From: an uncultured Clostridia bacterium
GTDB taxonomy: Bacteria; Bacillota; Clostridia; TANB77; CAG-508
Direction of reading: 5' to 3'
Length of the DNA stretch: 64,000 nt
Assembly: GCA_934140005.1 (NCBI GenBank)
Contig: CAKPBB010000005.1
Location: 9,131 to 73,130, forward strand
The notes below the pieces were generated by a model that saw only the letters and a list, made by a program, of their open reading frames with translations, was not told the DNA's origin and did no database searches. Below, in pieces: positions 46,890 through 57,314 of the stretch; within the stretch, counting starts at the first letter, position 1, and each line of letters starts with the position of its first letter. The translations under genes were made by a program, and so were the position numbers.

Positions 46890-46931
46890 CATTATGGAGC
46901 AGTTAAGCAACAGCTTACGAACCATAACGCT
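46890..46931. other. long structured hairpin of unknown role
   Basis: GCATTATGG-agca-GTTAAGC-aaca-GCTTAC-gaa-CCATAACGC: two stacked stems (9 and 6 bp) with an asymmetric interior and one bulge, 42 bases. Flanking GTGGTTCG and CGAACC may extend or rearrange it. The rest of 46813-47041 shows no intact gene. Confidence 0.5.
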
Positions 46932-47053
46932 CTCTTTCTAAAAATATTATATATGAATTCTTATTAAATTTCAATGGGAGTATGGAGAATTTTGTTATTT
47001 TATAGTATAATATATTCAAAATTAAACTTGATTCTATATAAGGAGGAAGTATA

Positions 47054-47521
47054 ATGGATATAAGATATGCGGTAAGAGTATTTGCTTTTAAAGATAACAA
47101 GGTTGCCTGTATTAAATATAAGAATATTAACAAAGATTATTTTGATATACCTGGTGGAAAGATTGAAGATGGTGAAACTGAAATACAGACTTGTATAAGA
47201 GAATTTAAAGAAGAAACCGGAATGGATATTAATGATTTAAAATGTATTGGAAATGTTGAAATTATATATCCAGGTAAAAATAAAAAATTTGTTATGAAAA
47301 CATATATCGCAAATAAAGTGAATGGTAACCCATTGGATTTAGATGATAACTATGCTTATTGGTTACCTATAAATGAATTAACTAAGAATGAAAAAAGATT
47401 TGCAATAACTCATTTGTTAGATGATGATTTAATTAATTATTTTGAATCAGAGAAAATCAATATTTTATTTACTTGCGATGATAATCATAATATTACTAAT
47501 ATGGAAATAAAGGAGGCATAA
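47054..47521 (+). CDS. NUDIX hydrolase
   Basis: 155 residues. The Nudix box reads GGKIEDGETEIQTCIREFKE then ETG, matching G-x5-E-x7-REUxEExGU, so it hydrolyses a nucleoside-diphosphate-linked compound with Mg. Substrate unknown. AAGGAGG start. First gene of a three-gene operon with the coiled-coil protein and methyltransferase (1 and 18 base gaps). Confidence 0.88.
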   Translation: MDIRYAVRVFAFKDNKVACIKYKNINKDYFDIPGGKIEDGETEIQTCIREFKEETGMDINDLKCIGNVEIIYPGKNKKFVMKTYIANKVNGNPLDLDDNYAYWLPINELTKNEKRFAITHLLDDDLINYFESEKINILFTCDDNHNITNMEIKEA

Positions 47522-47522
47522 A

Positions 47523-47939
47523 ATGAATGCAAATTTGTGGACACAATTACTTATAGCAATAGTTCCTGCACTTATTACTGGTGTTGGAAGTTTAATAATT
47601 GCTATTAAGAAATGTAAGAATGAAATTAATACACTTGAAACTAATAATAAACACGAAATAGAAAAATTAATGAAACAACATAAAATAGATATTGAAGCAT
47701 TAAATGAAAAACATAGACTTGATATAGAAACTAAAGAAAAAGAACATCAATTAAAAATTGAAGAGATAAAAGTTCAAAATGAACAAGAAATATTAAAAAG
47801 AGAGAAAGAATTATCTAATTCTGCAATGTATTCAATGATGGGAGATGCAACTAAGGATTTATTTGCAGGAATATTTAACTCACCTGAATTTAAAGAAGAA
47901 ATGAGTAAAAAAATTAAAGAAGGATTTAATAAGAAATAA
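47523..47939 (+). CDS. membrane-anchored coiled-coil protein
   Basis: 138 residues: an N-terminal hydrophobic helix (LLIAIVPALITGVGSLIIAI) and a long charged coiled coil (about 35-105), ending in SMMGDATKDLFAGIFNSPEF. No family recognised. Its ribosome binding site is inside the end of the NUDIX gene. Confidence 0.65.
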   Translation: MNANLWTQLLIAIVPALITGVGSLIIAIKKCKNEINTLETNNKHEIEKLMKQHKIDIEALNEKHRLDIETKEKEHQLKIEEIKVQNEQEILKREKELSNSAMYSMMGDATKDLFAGIFNSPEFKEEMSKKIKEGFNKK

Positions 47940-47957
47940 TTATTATGGAGGTACAAA

Positions 47958-48602
47958 ATGGGATTTAATGAAAAGGAAAATTCCTTAGAATATTGGGATA
48001 ATATACATAGTAAATATGAACGAAATGAAATAAAATTAGACGACTGGTTGGATAAGTTTGAAACTATAATAGATAGTTGCTCAACTCCTATTTTGGATTT
48101 AGGATGCGGAAGTGGTAATGATACTTTGTATTTAATTAACAAAAATAAACAAGTTATATCTTGTGATCAATCTAGCAATGCAATTAATAATATTAAAAAA
48201 AACTTTCCAGAAGTGTATGATACTAAGTGTTTTAATATGCTTGATGGAATGCCATTTGATAATAATTCGTTTGAACTAATAATTGCTGATTTATGTTTAC
48301 ATTATTTTAAAGAAAAAGATACATTTGAATTATTAAATGAAATAAGACGCATTCTTACTGTTGGAGGACGCTTAATTTTTCGAGTTAATTCAGTAAATGA
48401 TGTAAATCACGGTGCTGGTCAAGGTAATGAAATAGAACATCATTTATACGAAACATCGGATAAAAGATTAAAAAGATTTTTTGATGAAAAAGACATTAAG
48501 TTTTTCTTTAAAGATTTTGATATCGAATATTTAAATGAAGAAATAATGACAAGATATAAATTAGAAAAAAGATTATATAGAGTTTGCGTTAGAAAAAAGT
48601 AA
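47958..48602 (+). CDS. SAM-dependent methyltransferase
   Basis: 214 residues, class I fold with motif I ILDLGCGSGNDTLYL, VISCDQSSNAIN and PFDNNSFELIIADLCLHYF (motif IV region). Start after GGAGG. Substrate unknown; small-molecule type. Third gene of the NUDIX operon. Confidence 0.88.
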   Translation: MGFNEKENSLEYWDNIHSKYERNEIKLDDWLDKFETIIDSCSTPILDLGCGSGNDTLYLINKNKQVISCDQSSNAINNIKKNFPEVYDTKCFNMLDGMPFDNNSFELIIADLCLHYFKEKDTFELLNEIRRILTVGGRLIFRVNSVNDVNHGAGQGNEIEHHLYETSDKRLKRFFDEKDIKFFFKDFDIEYLNEEIMTRYKLEKRLYRVCVRKK

Positions 48603-48694
48603 AGGGTATGGGAATTCCCATAGTAGAATTTATGCGGGAGTATAAATTCAGTGCTGGCTAGACATAGATTTTATTCCCATATTCAAAAAAACAA

Positions 48695-48738
48695 AAAAGA
48701 GGAAAAAATTATTCTGATAATTTTTTCCTCTTTTTTGA
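48695..48738. terminator. bidirectional terminator after the methyltransferase
   Basis: AAAAGAGGAAAAAATTAT / ATAATTTTTTCCTCTTTT stem with T runs on both strands. Confidence 0.85.
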
Positions 48739-48745
48739 AGATTAT

Positions 48746-48842
48746 TTATATAAAAACATATTCATTTAGGACAATTTCTTCTGCTATATTTTTATAGTTG
48801 TTCATTAATTTTGTCCATACCAATGGATTTAATTTCAAGCAT
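48746..48842 (-). CDS. possible small gene (16-32 residues), frame broken
   Basis: A strong AAAGGAGG site precedes an ATG at 48842, reading MLEIKSIGMDKINEQL and a stop at 48792. In the next frame the sequence continues NIAEEIVLNEYVFI and stops at 48746. It may be a short real peptide, or the start of a lost gene with a frameshift. Weak support. Confidence 0.3.
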
Positions 48843-48896
48843 GAAAAAAGGCCTCCTTTCTGTGATAAGAGAACTTTTAAAGTTTTATATAAAATA

Positions 48897-48927
48897 AAAA
48901 CTTACGAACAATTAAGTCCGTAAGTTG
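48897..48927 (-). terminator. terminator of the tRNA-Gly gene
   Basis: AACTTACG / CGTAAGTT stem with a TTTTT run on the minus strand, just downstream of the tRNA. Confidence 0.85.
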
Positions 48928-48935
48928 TCTTCAAA

Positions 48936-49009
48936 TGGAGCGGGTAGTGGGAATCGAACCCACGAGACAAGGTCGGAAGCATTGCATTTTACCACTAAAT
49001 TATACCCGC
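48936..49009 (-). tRNA. tRNA-Gly (TCC), divergent
   Basis: Acceptor GCGGGTA / TACCCGC, encoded CCA, T arm GTGGG TTCGATT CCCAC. The D stem is ATTT/AAAT, and the anticodon loop CTTCCGA has anticodon TCC. The anticodon stem CAATG / CCTTG has one mismatch (T30-C40), and position 37 is G, unlike the other tRNA-Gly in this window. Functional status uncertain. Confidence 0.75.
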
Positions 49010-49059
49010 AAATATTTTTAATTATTTAAAGATTTTATATAAACATTTTTTTATAAAAT

Positions 49060-49101
49060 AAAACAGAGTATTAAAACTAAAAGCTTTTCATACTCTGTTT
49101 T
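49060..49101 (-). terminator. terminator after tRNA-Tyr
   Basis: AAAACAGAGTAT / ATACTCTGTTTT repeat just downstream of the tRNA-Tyr gene on the minus strand. Confidence 0.75.
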
Positions 49102-49186
49102 GGTGGGCAGGGATGGATTCGAACCATCGTACGCTCTCGCGGCCAGATTTACAGTCTGGTGCCATTAACCACTCGACCACCTACCC
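49101..49186 (-). tRNA. tRNA-Tyr (GTA)
   Basis: 86 bases with CCA, acceptor GGGTAGG / CCTGCCC, anticodon stem CCAGA/TCTGG with loop CTGTAAA (anticodon GTA), and a long variable arm (CCGCGAGAGCGTAC) as expected for tRNA-Tyr. Confidence 0.95.
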
Positions 49187-49255
49187 AAATATTTACATGT
49201 TAATTATTATAAAGTTAAACTTTTAATTTGTCAACCTTTTTAATAAAATTTTATA

Positions 49256-49281
49256 ATAAGCTCTTTCATAAGAGCTTATTA
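49256..49281 (-). terminator. terminator after the CAT-anticodon tRNA
   Basis: AATAAGCTCTT / AAGAGCTTATT stem directly downstream of the tRNA. Confidence 0.8.
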
Positions 49282-49358
49282 TGGTGCGCCATCAAGGATT
49301 CGAACCTTGGACCCACCGGTTATGAGCCGGTTGCTCTGACCAGCTGAGCTAATGGCGC
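49282..49358 (-). tRNA. tRNA with CAT anticodon (elongator Met or lysidine Ile)
   Basis: 77 bases with CCA, acceptor GCGCCAT / ATGGCGC (G1-C72, so not the initiator), anticodon stem CCGG/CCGG with loop CTCATAA. Elongator tRNA-Met and the tRNA-Ile2 modified by TilS share this anticodon; the acceptor and stem do not decide. Confidence 0.9.
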
Positions 49359-49543
49359 TTGCGTTCTTTGCTTAACGCTCTTACATTATAATTCAATATA
49401 ACTGTTCTGTCAAGTTTTTTTCAAAACTTTTTTAAAAATTTTCATATTTTTCTTACTTAATTTTCTGAACCCCTTTATTTTACTTACTTTTTATGATAAT
49501 ATATTTTAGTATTTTTAAGAAAAATTTATTGAAAGGCATAAAA

Positions 49544-51883
49544 ATGAATATAAAATATTTAGAAAAAATAGAATTTTCAAAAATATGTGAAATATTAACT
49601 AGTTATTGTAAAACTTATATTGGGAAAGGTTTTGCAACTAATATTGAACCTCTTTCAACTGAAAAGGACATACAAAAAGCTTTAGATCAAACTTCAGAAG
49701 CTGTTATTTTGTTATACAGAAAAGGTTCTGTGCCAATTAGTGAAATTGCTGATATCACTGTTTCTTTAAAAAGATTAGAAACATTATCTTCTCTATCAGC
49801 TAAACAACTTTTAGATTTAGGAGAAATTTTACAGATATCTCATGAACTAAAAAATTATTTTTTCAATTCTGATTTTGATTTATCTGAATTTAAAAATTTA
49901 ACAAATTTATTTTATAATCTATATACTAATGAATCCTTGGAAAAGACTATTTTTTCTAGTATTATAGATGAATATACAATTTCAGATACAGCTTCAGTGA
50001 AACTTGCTACTATTCGTAGAAATAAACGTGAAAAAGAACAAGAAATTAAAAATAAGTTAAATTCTCTACTTAGAACAAAATATGTACAAGAACCAGTAGT
50101 TACTATGCGTGCTGGAAGATTTGTAATTCCAGTCAAAAATGAATATCGTTCTGAAGTAAAAGGCTTTGTTCATGATATTTCTTCTAGTGGTTCGACTGTT
50201 TTTATAGAACCATTATCTGTATTTGATTTAAATAATGATATAAATAAATTAAATTTAGAAGAAAATCTTGAAATCGAACAAATATTAGAAAAACTTTCTA
50301 GTATGTTTTATGATTTAATAAACGAATTACAAAATAATGCAAATTTAATTGGACTTTTAGACTTTATCTTTGCAAAAGCAAAATATTCTAAAGATATAGA
50401 CGGTTCAGCTGCAAAAATAAATCATGAAAAAAAGATTATCTTATTACAAGCTTGGCATCCTTTAATAAATAAAGATATTGCCATAAAAAATGATATTTCT
50501 CTTGGAGAAAATTACACTAGCTTAATTATTACTGGACCTAATACTGGTGGAAAAACAGTTACTTTGAAAACAGTTGGCTTACTTACTTGTATGACAATGT
50601 CTGGAATGCATATTCCAGCAAAAGAAAATAGCACTATTTGTTTATTTGATAATATTTTTGCTGATATTGGAGACGAACAAAGTATTGCAGACTCATTAAG
50701 TACTTTCTCATCTCACATGACAAAAATTGCTGAAATTTTGTCTATAGCTACTGAGAATAGTTTAATTTTGTTAGATGAATTAGGTTCCGGAACAGACCCT
50801 ATCGAAGGCGCAAGTTTGGCAATTAGTATTTTAGAGAACTTAAATAAACGTGGTGCTCTAACACTTGCAACTACACACTATCCAGAAATCAAACATTATG
50901 CATTAAACACTCCAGGTTTTGAAAATGCTAGTGCAGAATTTAATATAAATACTCTAACTCCTACTTATCATTTATTGATAGGTGTTCCTGGCACAAGCAA
51001 TGCATTTGCTATTAGTCAAAAGCTTGGAATTCCAGAAGATATTATTGAAAGAGCAAAAGATTTTCTTTCTAAAGATGAAATAAATATTGAAGATTTGTTA
51101 AAAAATATATACGAAGATAAACAACTAATAGAAAAAGAAAAACAAGAAATTCTTGAAAAATCAGCTGAAATAGAAAAATTAAGAAAAGATTTAAAACATA
51201 ATAATTCTTCACTAAAAGAGCAGGAACAAGAAATTTTAGATAAAGCTAAAGAACAAGCAAAAGAAATTTTGTTAGATGCTAAAGAAGAAGCAACCAATTT
51301 AATTCGTGATATTGAAAAAGGTACAACTGTAAAGCATTTAAATTATGCTAGAAACAATATAAATACAAAATTAAATAATCTTCAATCAAAAAAGATTACA
51401 ACTCCAACAGAAAAAACTTTAAAAGAAGATTCTATAAAACTTGGTATGTCCGTATTTATACCATCTTTAAATCAAACTGGTAATATAATAACATTGCCAA
51501 ATAAAGACAAAATTGTTCAAGTACAAGTTGGTATTATGAAAATGAATTTTAAACTTACTGATTTAGAAATTGGTAAAGAAGAAAGCAAACCCGAAAAAAA
51601 TTACTCTTATTCTAAAGAACATAAATTACATATTCAATCAGTTTCTCCTGAAATAAATGTTATTGGTCAAAATGTTGAAGAAGCTTGTTTTGCAATAGAC
51701 AAGTACCTTGATACATGTGCTTATAATGGTCTTAATACAATTCATATTGTACATGGTAAAGGCACTGGTGCTTTGCGCAAAGGAATACATAAATTTTTAA
51801 AGAATCACCCTCATGTAAAAAGTTATCGTTTAGGAACTTTTGGAGAAGGTGAAATGGGCGTTACTGTTGTTGAACTCAAATAA
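49544..51883 (+). CDS. mutS2: MutS2 family DNA/RNA-associated ATPase
   Basis: 779 residues; start MNIKYLEK after GAAAGG. Core ATPase with Walker A TGPNTGGKTVTLKT, LLDELGSGTDPIEGA (Walker B) and the C-terminal Smr endonuclease domain (IHIVHGKGTGALRKGIHKF). Between them lies a long coiled coil. MutS2 acts in suppressing recombination and, in Bacillus, in rescuing collided ribosomes. Alone, convergent with lexA. Confidence 0.95.
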   Translation: MNIKYLEKIEFSKICEILTSYCKTYIGKGFATNIEPLSTEKDIQKALDQTSEAVILLYRKGSVPISEIADITVSLKRLETLSSLSAKQLLDLGEILQISHELKNYFFNSDFDLSEFKNLTNLFYNLYTNESLEKTIFSSIIDEYTISDTASVKLATIRRNKREKEQEIKNKLNSLLRTKYVQEPVVTMRAGRFVIPVKNEYRSEVKGFVHDISSSGSTVFIEPLSVFDLNNDINKLNLEENLEIEQILEKLSSMFYDLINELQNNANLIGLLDFIFAKAKYSKDIDGSAAKINHEKKIILLQAWHPLINKDIAIKNDISLGENYTSLIITGPNTGGKTVTLKTVGLLTCMTMSGMHIPAKENSTICLFDNIFADIGDEQSIADSLSTFSSHMTKIAEILSIATENSLILLDELGSGTDPIEGASLAISILENLNKRGALTLATTHYPEIKHYALNTPGFENASAEFNINTLTPTYHLLIGVPGTSNAFAISQKLGIPEDIIERAKDFLSKDEINIEDLLKNIYEDKQLIEKEKQEILEKSAEIEKLRKDLKHNNSSLKEQEQEILDKAKEQAKEILLDAKEEATNLIRDIEKGTTVKHLNYARNNINTKLNNLQSKKITTPTEKTLKEDSIKLGMSVFIPSLNQTGNIITLPNKDKIVQVQVGIMKMNFKLTDLEIGKEESKPEKNYSYSKEHKLHIQSVSPEINVIGQNVEEACFAIDKYLDTCAYNGLNTIHIVHGKGTGALRKGIHKFLKNHPHVKSYRLGTFGEGEMGVTVVELK

Positions 51884-51893
51884 AATAATCTAA

Positions 51894-51927
51894 AAAAATC
51901 CGTATTAAAATTTAATACGGATTTTTT
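51894..51927. terminator. bidirectional terminator between mutS2 and lexA
   Basis: AAAATCCGTATTAAA / TTTAATACGGATTTT repeat with T run on the plus side, between convergent genes. Confidence 0.85.
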
Positions 51928-51950
51928 ATAAGGTTAAACTTTTACAATAA

Positions 51951-52607
51951 TTACATTTTTCTAAATACACCAATTACTTTACCTAAAATTTCACAATTTG
52001 GAACTATAATTGGATCCATTGTTGAATTTTCTGGTTGTAATCTTATATGATCTTTCTCTTTATAGAAAGTTTTAACTGTTGCTTCATCTTCTATTAAAGC
52101 AACAACAATTTCTCCGTTTGTTGCTGTATTCTGTTTGCGAACTAAAATATAGTCTCCATTTAAAATTCCAGCTTCAATCATGCTCTCTCCTCTAACAGTA
52201 AGCATAAAACTTTCACTATTTCCAACAAAATCAAGTGGTATAGGAAATGTATCTGTTACATTCTCAACGGCTAATATTGGTGCTCCTGCTGTAATTTTTC
52301 CAACTACTGGAACTTCTACCATTTCTTTGTTTGTATAAACAGGCTTCTCAAAAGTAGTTTGCTCCCCTTCTAAATTACCACCTTTTAATAATTTTAAAGT
52401 TCTACCTTTTTGACTTTCTTTTTTGATATATCCCTTTTTCTCTAAAGATTCTAAATAACCATGTACAGTTGCTGTAGATTTTAAGCCAACTGCTTTTCCA
52501 ATTTCTCTAACAGATGGTGGATAACCATTTTCAACAACTTGTTTTTCAATAAATTTCAATATTGCTTTTTCTCTTTTATTTAAGCTATCTGGATCTTTTC
52601 TTCTCAT
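51951..52607 (-). CDS. lexA: SOS repressor LexA
   Basis: 218 residues. Helix-turn-helix [20 protein letters not shown]; cleavage site Ala-Gly in [10 protein letters not shown]; catalytic Ser in RGESMIEAG and Lys in [10 protein letters not shown]. Autocleaved upon RecA filament contact, releasing DNA repair genes. A LexA-box lies directly upstream (52642-52655), so it represses itself. Confidence 0.97.
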   Translation of the reverse strand: MRRKDPDSLNKREKAILKFIEKQVVENGYPPSVREIGKAVGLKSTATVHGYLESLEKKGYIKKESQKGRTLKLLKGGNLEGEQTTFEKPVYTNKEMVEVPVVGKITAGAPILAVENVTDTFPIPLDFVGNSESFMLTVRGESMIEAGILNGDYILVRKQNTATNGEIVVALIEDEATVKTFYKEKDHIRLQPENSTMDPIIVPNCEILGKVIGVFRKM

Positions 52608-52641
52608 TATATACGCTCCTTATACTTATATTCCAACATAT

Positions 52642-52655
52642 CGAACTTTTATTCG
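52642..52655 (-). promoter_or_regulatory. LexA operator (SOS box)
   Basis: Reads CGAATAAAAGTTCG on the minus strand, one mismatch from CGAAC-N4-GTTCG of Gram-positive SOS boxes, 35 bases upstream of the lexA start. Confidence 0.8.
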
Positions 52656-52716
52656 TTTTTACTAAAAATATATTATCATAAATCATTTGTTTTGTCAAAC
52701 GAAAGTTTTGTTTATT

Positions 52717-54024
<1,308 letters not shown>

Positions 54025-54072
54025 TCATATCTCCTTTCTAATTCTTAAATCTCATATTTTATAATCATATAT

Positions 54073-55086
54073 TTAATCTTCAAAATAATTTAGCATCATA
54101 GCCTTCTTTATTTTCTTCATGGTCTCTTTAGCTGTTTTTCTTGCTTTTTCTGTTCCTTCTTTTAATATAGCATCAACCTCTTCTGGATGTGCTTCATAAT
54201 ATGCTCTTTTTTCTCTAACAGGTCTTAACGTATCAGAAATATTTTTTGCAAGTTCTTTTTTACAAGCTACACAGCCCCTTTTTCCCTGCCTACATTCTTC
54301 ACAAATTTTTGCACATTCTTCTTTATCTGTAAATAAATTATGATAATATGCAACCATACATACATCTGGATTTCCTAAATCATCTTTTTTTATTCTATTA
54401 GGATCAGTCACAGCACTCATAACCTTTTTAGAAATTTCTTCTTCGCTATCAGATAAATATATAGCATTTCCTAAAGATTTACCCATTTTTTCATTTCCAT
54501 CTAAGCCTTTAATTCTTTTACTACTAGATAAAACTGCTTGTGGTTCTATTAAAACATCTCCATAAACACTATTAAATTTTCTAACAATTTCTCTACATTG
54601 CTCTATTAAAGGTAATTGGTCTTCTCCTACTGGAACTAAAGCTCCTTCAAAGGCTGTAATATCAGCTGCTTGGCTAACTGGATATCCCAAAAATCCATAA
54701 GTTACACTTTCTCCAAATAATTCTCTCTTTTGTTCAATTTCGGTCTTTACTGTTGGATTTCTTTGCAATCTAGCTATTGTTACAAAATTTGAATAAAAAG
54801 CAGTAAGTTCTGCTGTTTCTGGTACCATTGATTGAATATATATTGTTGTTTTTTTAGGATCAATTCCTACTGATAAATAATCCATTGCTACTTCTCTTAC
54901 ATTTTTTCTAACTTTTTCCGGATTATTAAAATTATCTGTTAAAGCTTGAACATCTGCAATCAATATATATGGTTCATAATTTTCATTTTCTTGTAATTCC
55001 AATCTCTTTTTTAAAGAACCAAAATAATGTCCTATATGTAATTTTCCTGTTGGTCTATCACCTGTTAAAATTCTTTTCTTTTCCAT
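54073..55086 (-). CDS. trpS: tryptophanyl-tRNA synthetase
   Basis: Charges tRNA-Trp. 337 residues; the start was set at MEKKRILTGDRPTG after AAGGGTG rather than the upstream in-frame TTG-type start. HIGH box LHIGHYFGSLKK, YPVSQAADI and KMGKS (GNEKMGKSLGNA). After DVCMVAYYHN comes a cysteine set: C, then ECR, GCVAC, spaced C-x21-C-x6-C-x2-C, near the C-x22-C-x6-C-x2-C pattern of the iron-sulfur-bearing TrpRS of Thermotoga. A [4Fe-4S] cluster for tRNA binding is likely. Confidence 0.95.
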   Translation of the reverse strand: MEKKRILTGDRPTGKLHIGHYFGSLKKRLELQENENYEPYILIADVQALTDNFNNPEKVRKNVREVAMDYLSVGIDPKKTTIYIQSMVPETAELTAFYSNFVTIARLQRNPTVKTEIEQKRELFGESVTYGFLGYPVSQAADITAFEGALVPVGEDQLPLIEQCREIVRKFNSVYGDVLIEPQAVLSSSKRIKGLDGNEKMGKSLGNAIYLSDSEEEISKKVMSAVTDPNRIKKDDLGNPDVCMVAYYHNLFTDKEECAKICEECRQGKRGCVACKKELAKNISDTLRPVREKRAYYEAHPEEVDAILKEGTEKARKTAKETMKKIKKAMMLNYFED

Positions 55087-55179
55087 ATTATCACCCTTAT
55101 TCTTATAATACTTCCATTTTAATACTTTTCTATTATACTTTATTTTATGTAAAATTGCAATAAATTTAGAACATAAAAA

Positions 55180-55221
55180 AACAAACATACAAATTTATTC
55201 TTCATAAAAATGTATGTTTGC
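55180..55221 (-). terminator. terminator after the metal ATPase
   Basis: AAACATACA / TGTATGTTT stem with TTTTTTT on the minus strand, directly after the ATPase stop. Confidence 0.85.
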
Positions 55222-55232
55222 ATCTTATATAA

Positions 55233-57314
55233 TTATTTTAAAATTCTAATTGTATTAAATATTGTAATCAAAGTTACACCAACATCTGCAAATACTGCAC
55301 TAGCCATTCCTAGTATTCCAACAGAGCTCAATACTAAAACTAATATTTTAACAAATATTGCAAAAATTAAATTTTGTTTTATAATTTTACAAGTCTTATT
55401 TGCAATCTCTATTGATTGAACTATTTTTTCAATATTATCTGTCATAATTACTATATCTGATGCTTCAATTGCTGAGCTTGAACCAACTCCACCCATTGAA
55501 AATCCTACATCTGCTAAAGCTAAAACTGGTGAATCATTGATTCCATCTCCAACAAATGCAACCTTAGATTTTTCATCTCTTTTTTCAATAATCTTTTCCA
55601 TTTCTTTATATTTATCAGTTGGTAACATTTCAGCTTTTACACTATTGATTTTTAATGATTTAGCAACCTTTCTAGCTACTTCTATACTATCACCAGTAAA
55701 CATTTTTGTTTTTATTCCCATTGAATTTAATTTACTAATAGCTTCTTTTGTACCTGGTTTAATAGTATCAGCTAAAATAATTATACCAATTACTACATTA
55801 TCTACTTTTACATATATATCAGTTGTTCCTTCATTCTTACTCTTATATCCAACAAGCTCACTGTTTCCTACAAGTACTGTTTGGCCATCAATAATGTATG
55901 AAATTCCTTTACCAGCAATTTCCTTATACCCTTTTACTTTTGAAGTGTCTAATGGTTTATCAATGCTTCTTAAAACAGATTTTGCTATTGGGTGATTTGA
56001 AAAACTCTCACCAATTCCAGCATATTTTAAAACTTCTTCATCTGAATATGTAGATAAAGTAACTATTTTTTCTACATTAAATTCACCTTTAGTAAGTGTT
56101 CCAGTTTTATCAAAGACTACTTCTTTTAAGTCTTTTAGTGAATCTATATAGTCACTTCCCTTAATTAAAATTCCTTCTTTTGATGCTTTACCAATTCCAG
56201 AAAAATAGCTTAATGGTACTGAAATTGCTATTGCACATGGACATGAAATAACTAAGAACACTAATGCTCTATATATACTTTGAGAATATGTTGTACTACT
56301 AATCAATGGTAAAAATATTGCTACAATAATTGCAAGTACAATTACAATTGGCGTATAAATTCCAGCTGCTTTTCCAACAAAAGTTTCTGTTTTAGCTTTT
56401 TTATCTGTTGCATTTTCTACTAAATCTAAAATCTTTTGAACTGTACTATTTTGATATTCTGCTGTTACTTTGATTTCTAATAATCCATTTTCATTAATAC
56501 TTCCAGATAAAACTGTATCTTCTTTTTTTACTTTTCTTAATTTACTTTCACCAGTTAGTGATGATGTATTTAAGCTAGCTTCACCTTTAACTACAATTCC
56601 ATCTACTGGTATTTTTTCACCTTGTTTAATAACAACTACATCACCAATATGCACTTCTTCTGGTTTTACAACTTTAATATCGTCTCCAACTTTTAAATTT
56701 GCATATTCTGGTTTTATATCCATTAAAGATGAAATAGACTTACGAGTTTTATTTATTGCTTTTTCTTCCAAAATCTTTCCTATTTCGTATAATACAATAA
56801 CCATCAATCCTTCAAAATGCTCACCTATAAAATAAGCACCTATACAAGATAATGAAACCAAAAAATTCTCATTGATTGAATGACTTTTTACTAAAAGTTT
56901 TGCAGCATTTTTTAAAGTTCTATATAATAAAGTAATATATCCTATTAAAACAACAATCATTGATATGATTTGCATTCCATCTATCTTTTCTAAATACAAA
57001 CCTATACCAGCAATAATTGTTCCTATTATAAGCCTAATAACTTGGAATTTTGTTTTAGATGAATTTTCATTTTTATTCTTAACATCTTTACCATCCTTTG
57101 AAAGTTCCTCAACTTCTACTTCAGGTTCTATTTCTAATACTTTCTTAATAACCTCTTCTTTTGATACTTTATCTGTTTCATAACTTAATCTTAATGTATT
57201 AAAATTAACTACAACATTGTGTAAATCTTTATTTTCTTGTAAACCCTCTTCTATCTCTCTAGCACAATTGGCACAGTCTAAATCTTTTAAAATGAAATTA
57301 TACTTCTTCAACAT
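55233..57314 (-). CDS. heavy-metal P-type ATPase (Zn/Cd/Pb exporter)
   Basis: 693 residues; start MLKKYNF, overlapping the arsR-like stop by 17 bases. N-terminal metal-binding domain with CANC (C14, C17), CPC metal-transport motif in SCPCAIAISVP (about 357-359), phosphorylation site DKTGTLTKGEF, and GDGINDSPVLALADVG. The CPC and single HMA domain fit a CadA/ZntA exporter of soft divalent cations rather than a copper pump. Regulated with the ArsR protein upstream. Confidence 0.93.
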   Translation of the reverse strand: MLKKYNFILKDLDCANCAREIEEGLQENKDLHNVVVNFNTLRLSYETDKVSKEEVIKKVLEIEPEVEVEELSKDGKDVKNKNENSSKTKFQVIRLIIGTIIAGIGLYLEKIDGMQIISMIVVLIGYITLLYRTLKNAAKLLVKSHSINENFLVSLSCIGAYFIGEHFEGLMVIVLYEIGKILEEKAINKTRKSISSLMDIKPEYANLKVGDDIKVVKPEEVHIGDVVVIKQGEKIPVDGIVVKGEASLNTSSLTGESKLRKVKKEDTVLSGSINENGLLEIKVTAEYQNSTVQKILDLVENATDKKAKTETFVGKAAGIYTPIVIVLAIIVAIFLPLISSTTYSQSIYRALVFLVISCPCAIAISVPLSYFSGIGKASKEGILIKGSDYIDSLKDLKEVVFDKTGTLTKGEFNVEKIVTLSTYSDEEVLKYAGIGESFSNHPIAKSVLRSIDKPLDTSKVKGYKEIAGKGISYIIDGQTVLVGNSELVGYKSKNEGTTDIYVKVDNVVIGIIILADTIKPGTKEAISKLNSMGIKTKMFTGDSIEVARKVAKSLKINSVKAEMLPTDKYKEMEKIIEKRDEKSKVAFVGDGINDSPVLALADVGFSMGGVGSSSAIEASDIVIMTDNIEKIVQSIEIANKTCKIIKQNLIFAIFVKILVLVLSSVGILGMASAVFADVGVTLITIFNTIRILK

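Noticed and set aside
48936..49358. tRNA cluster as an integration site for a mobile element
   Set aside because: No integrase, no repeated tRNA 3' ends found nearby.
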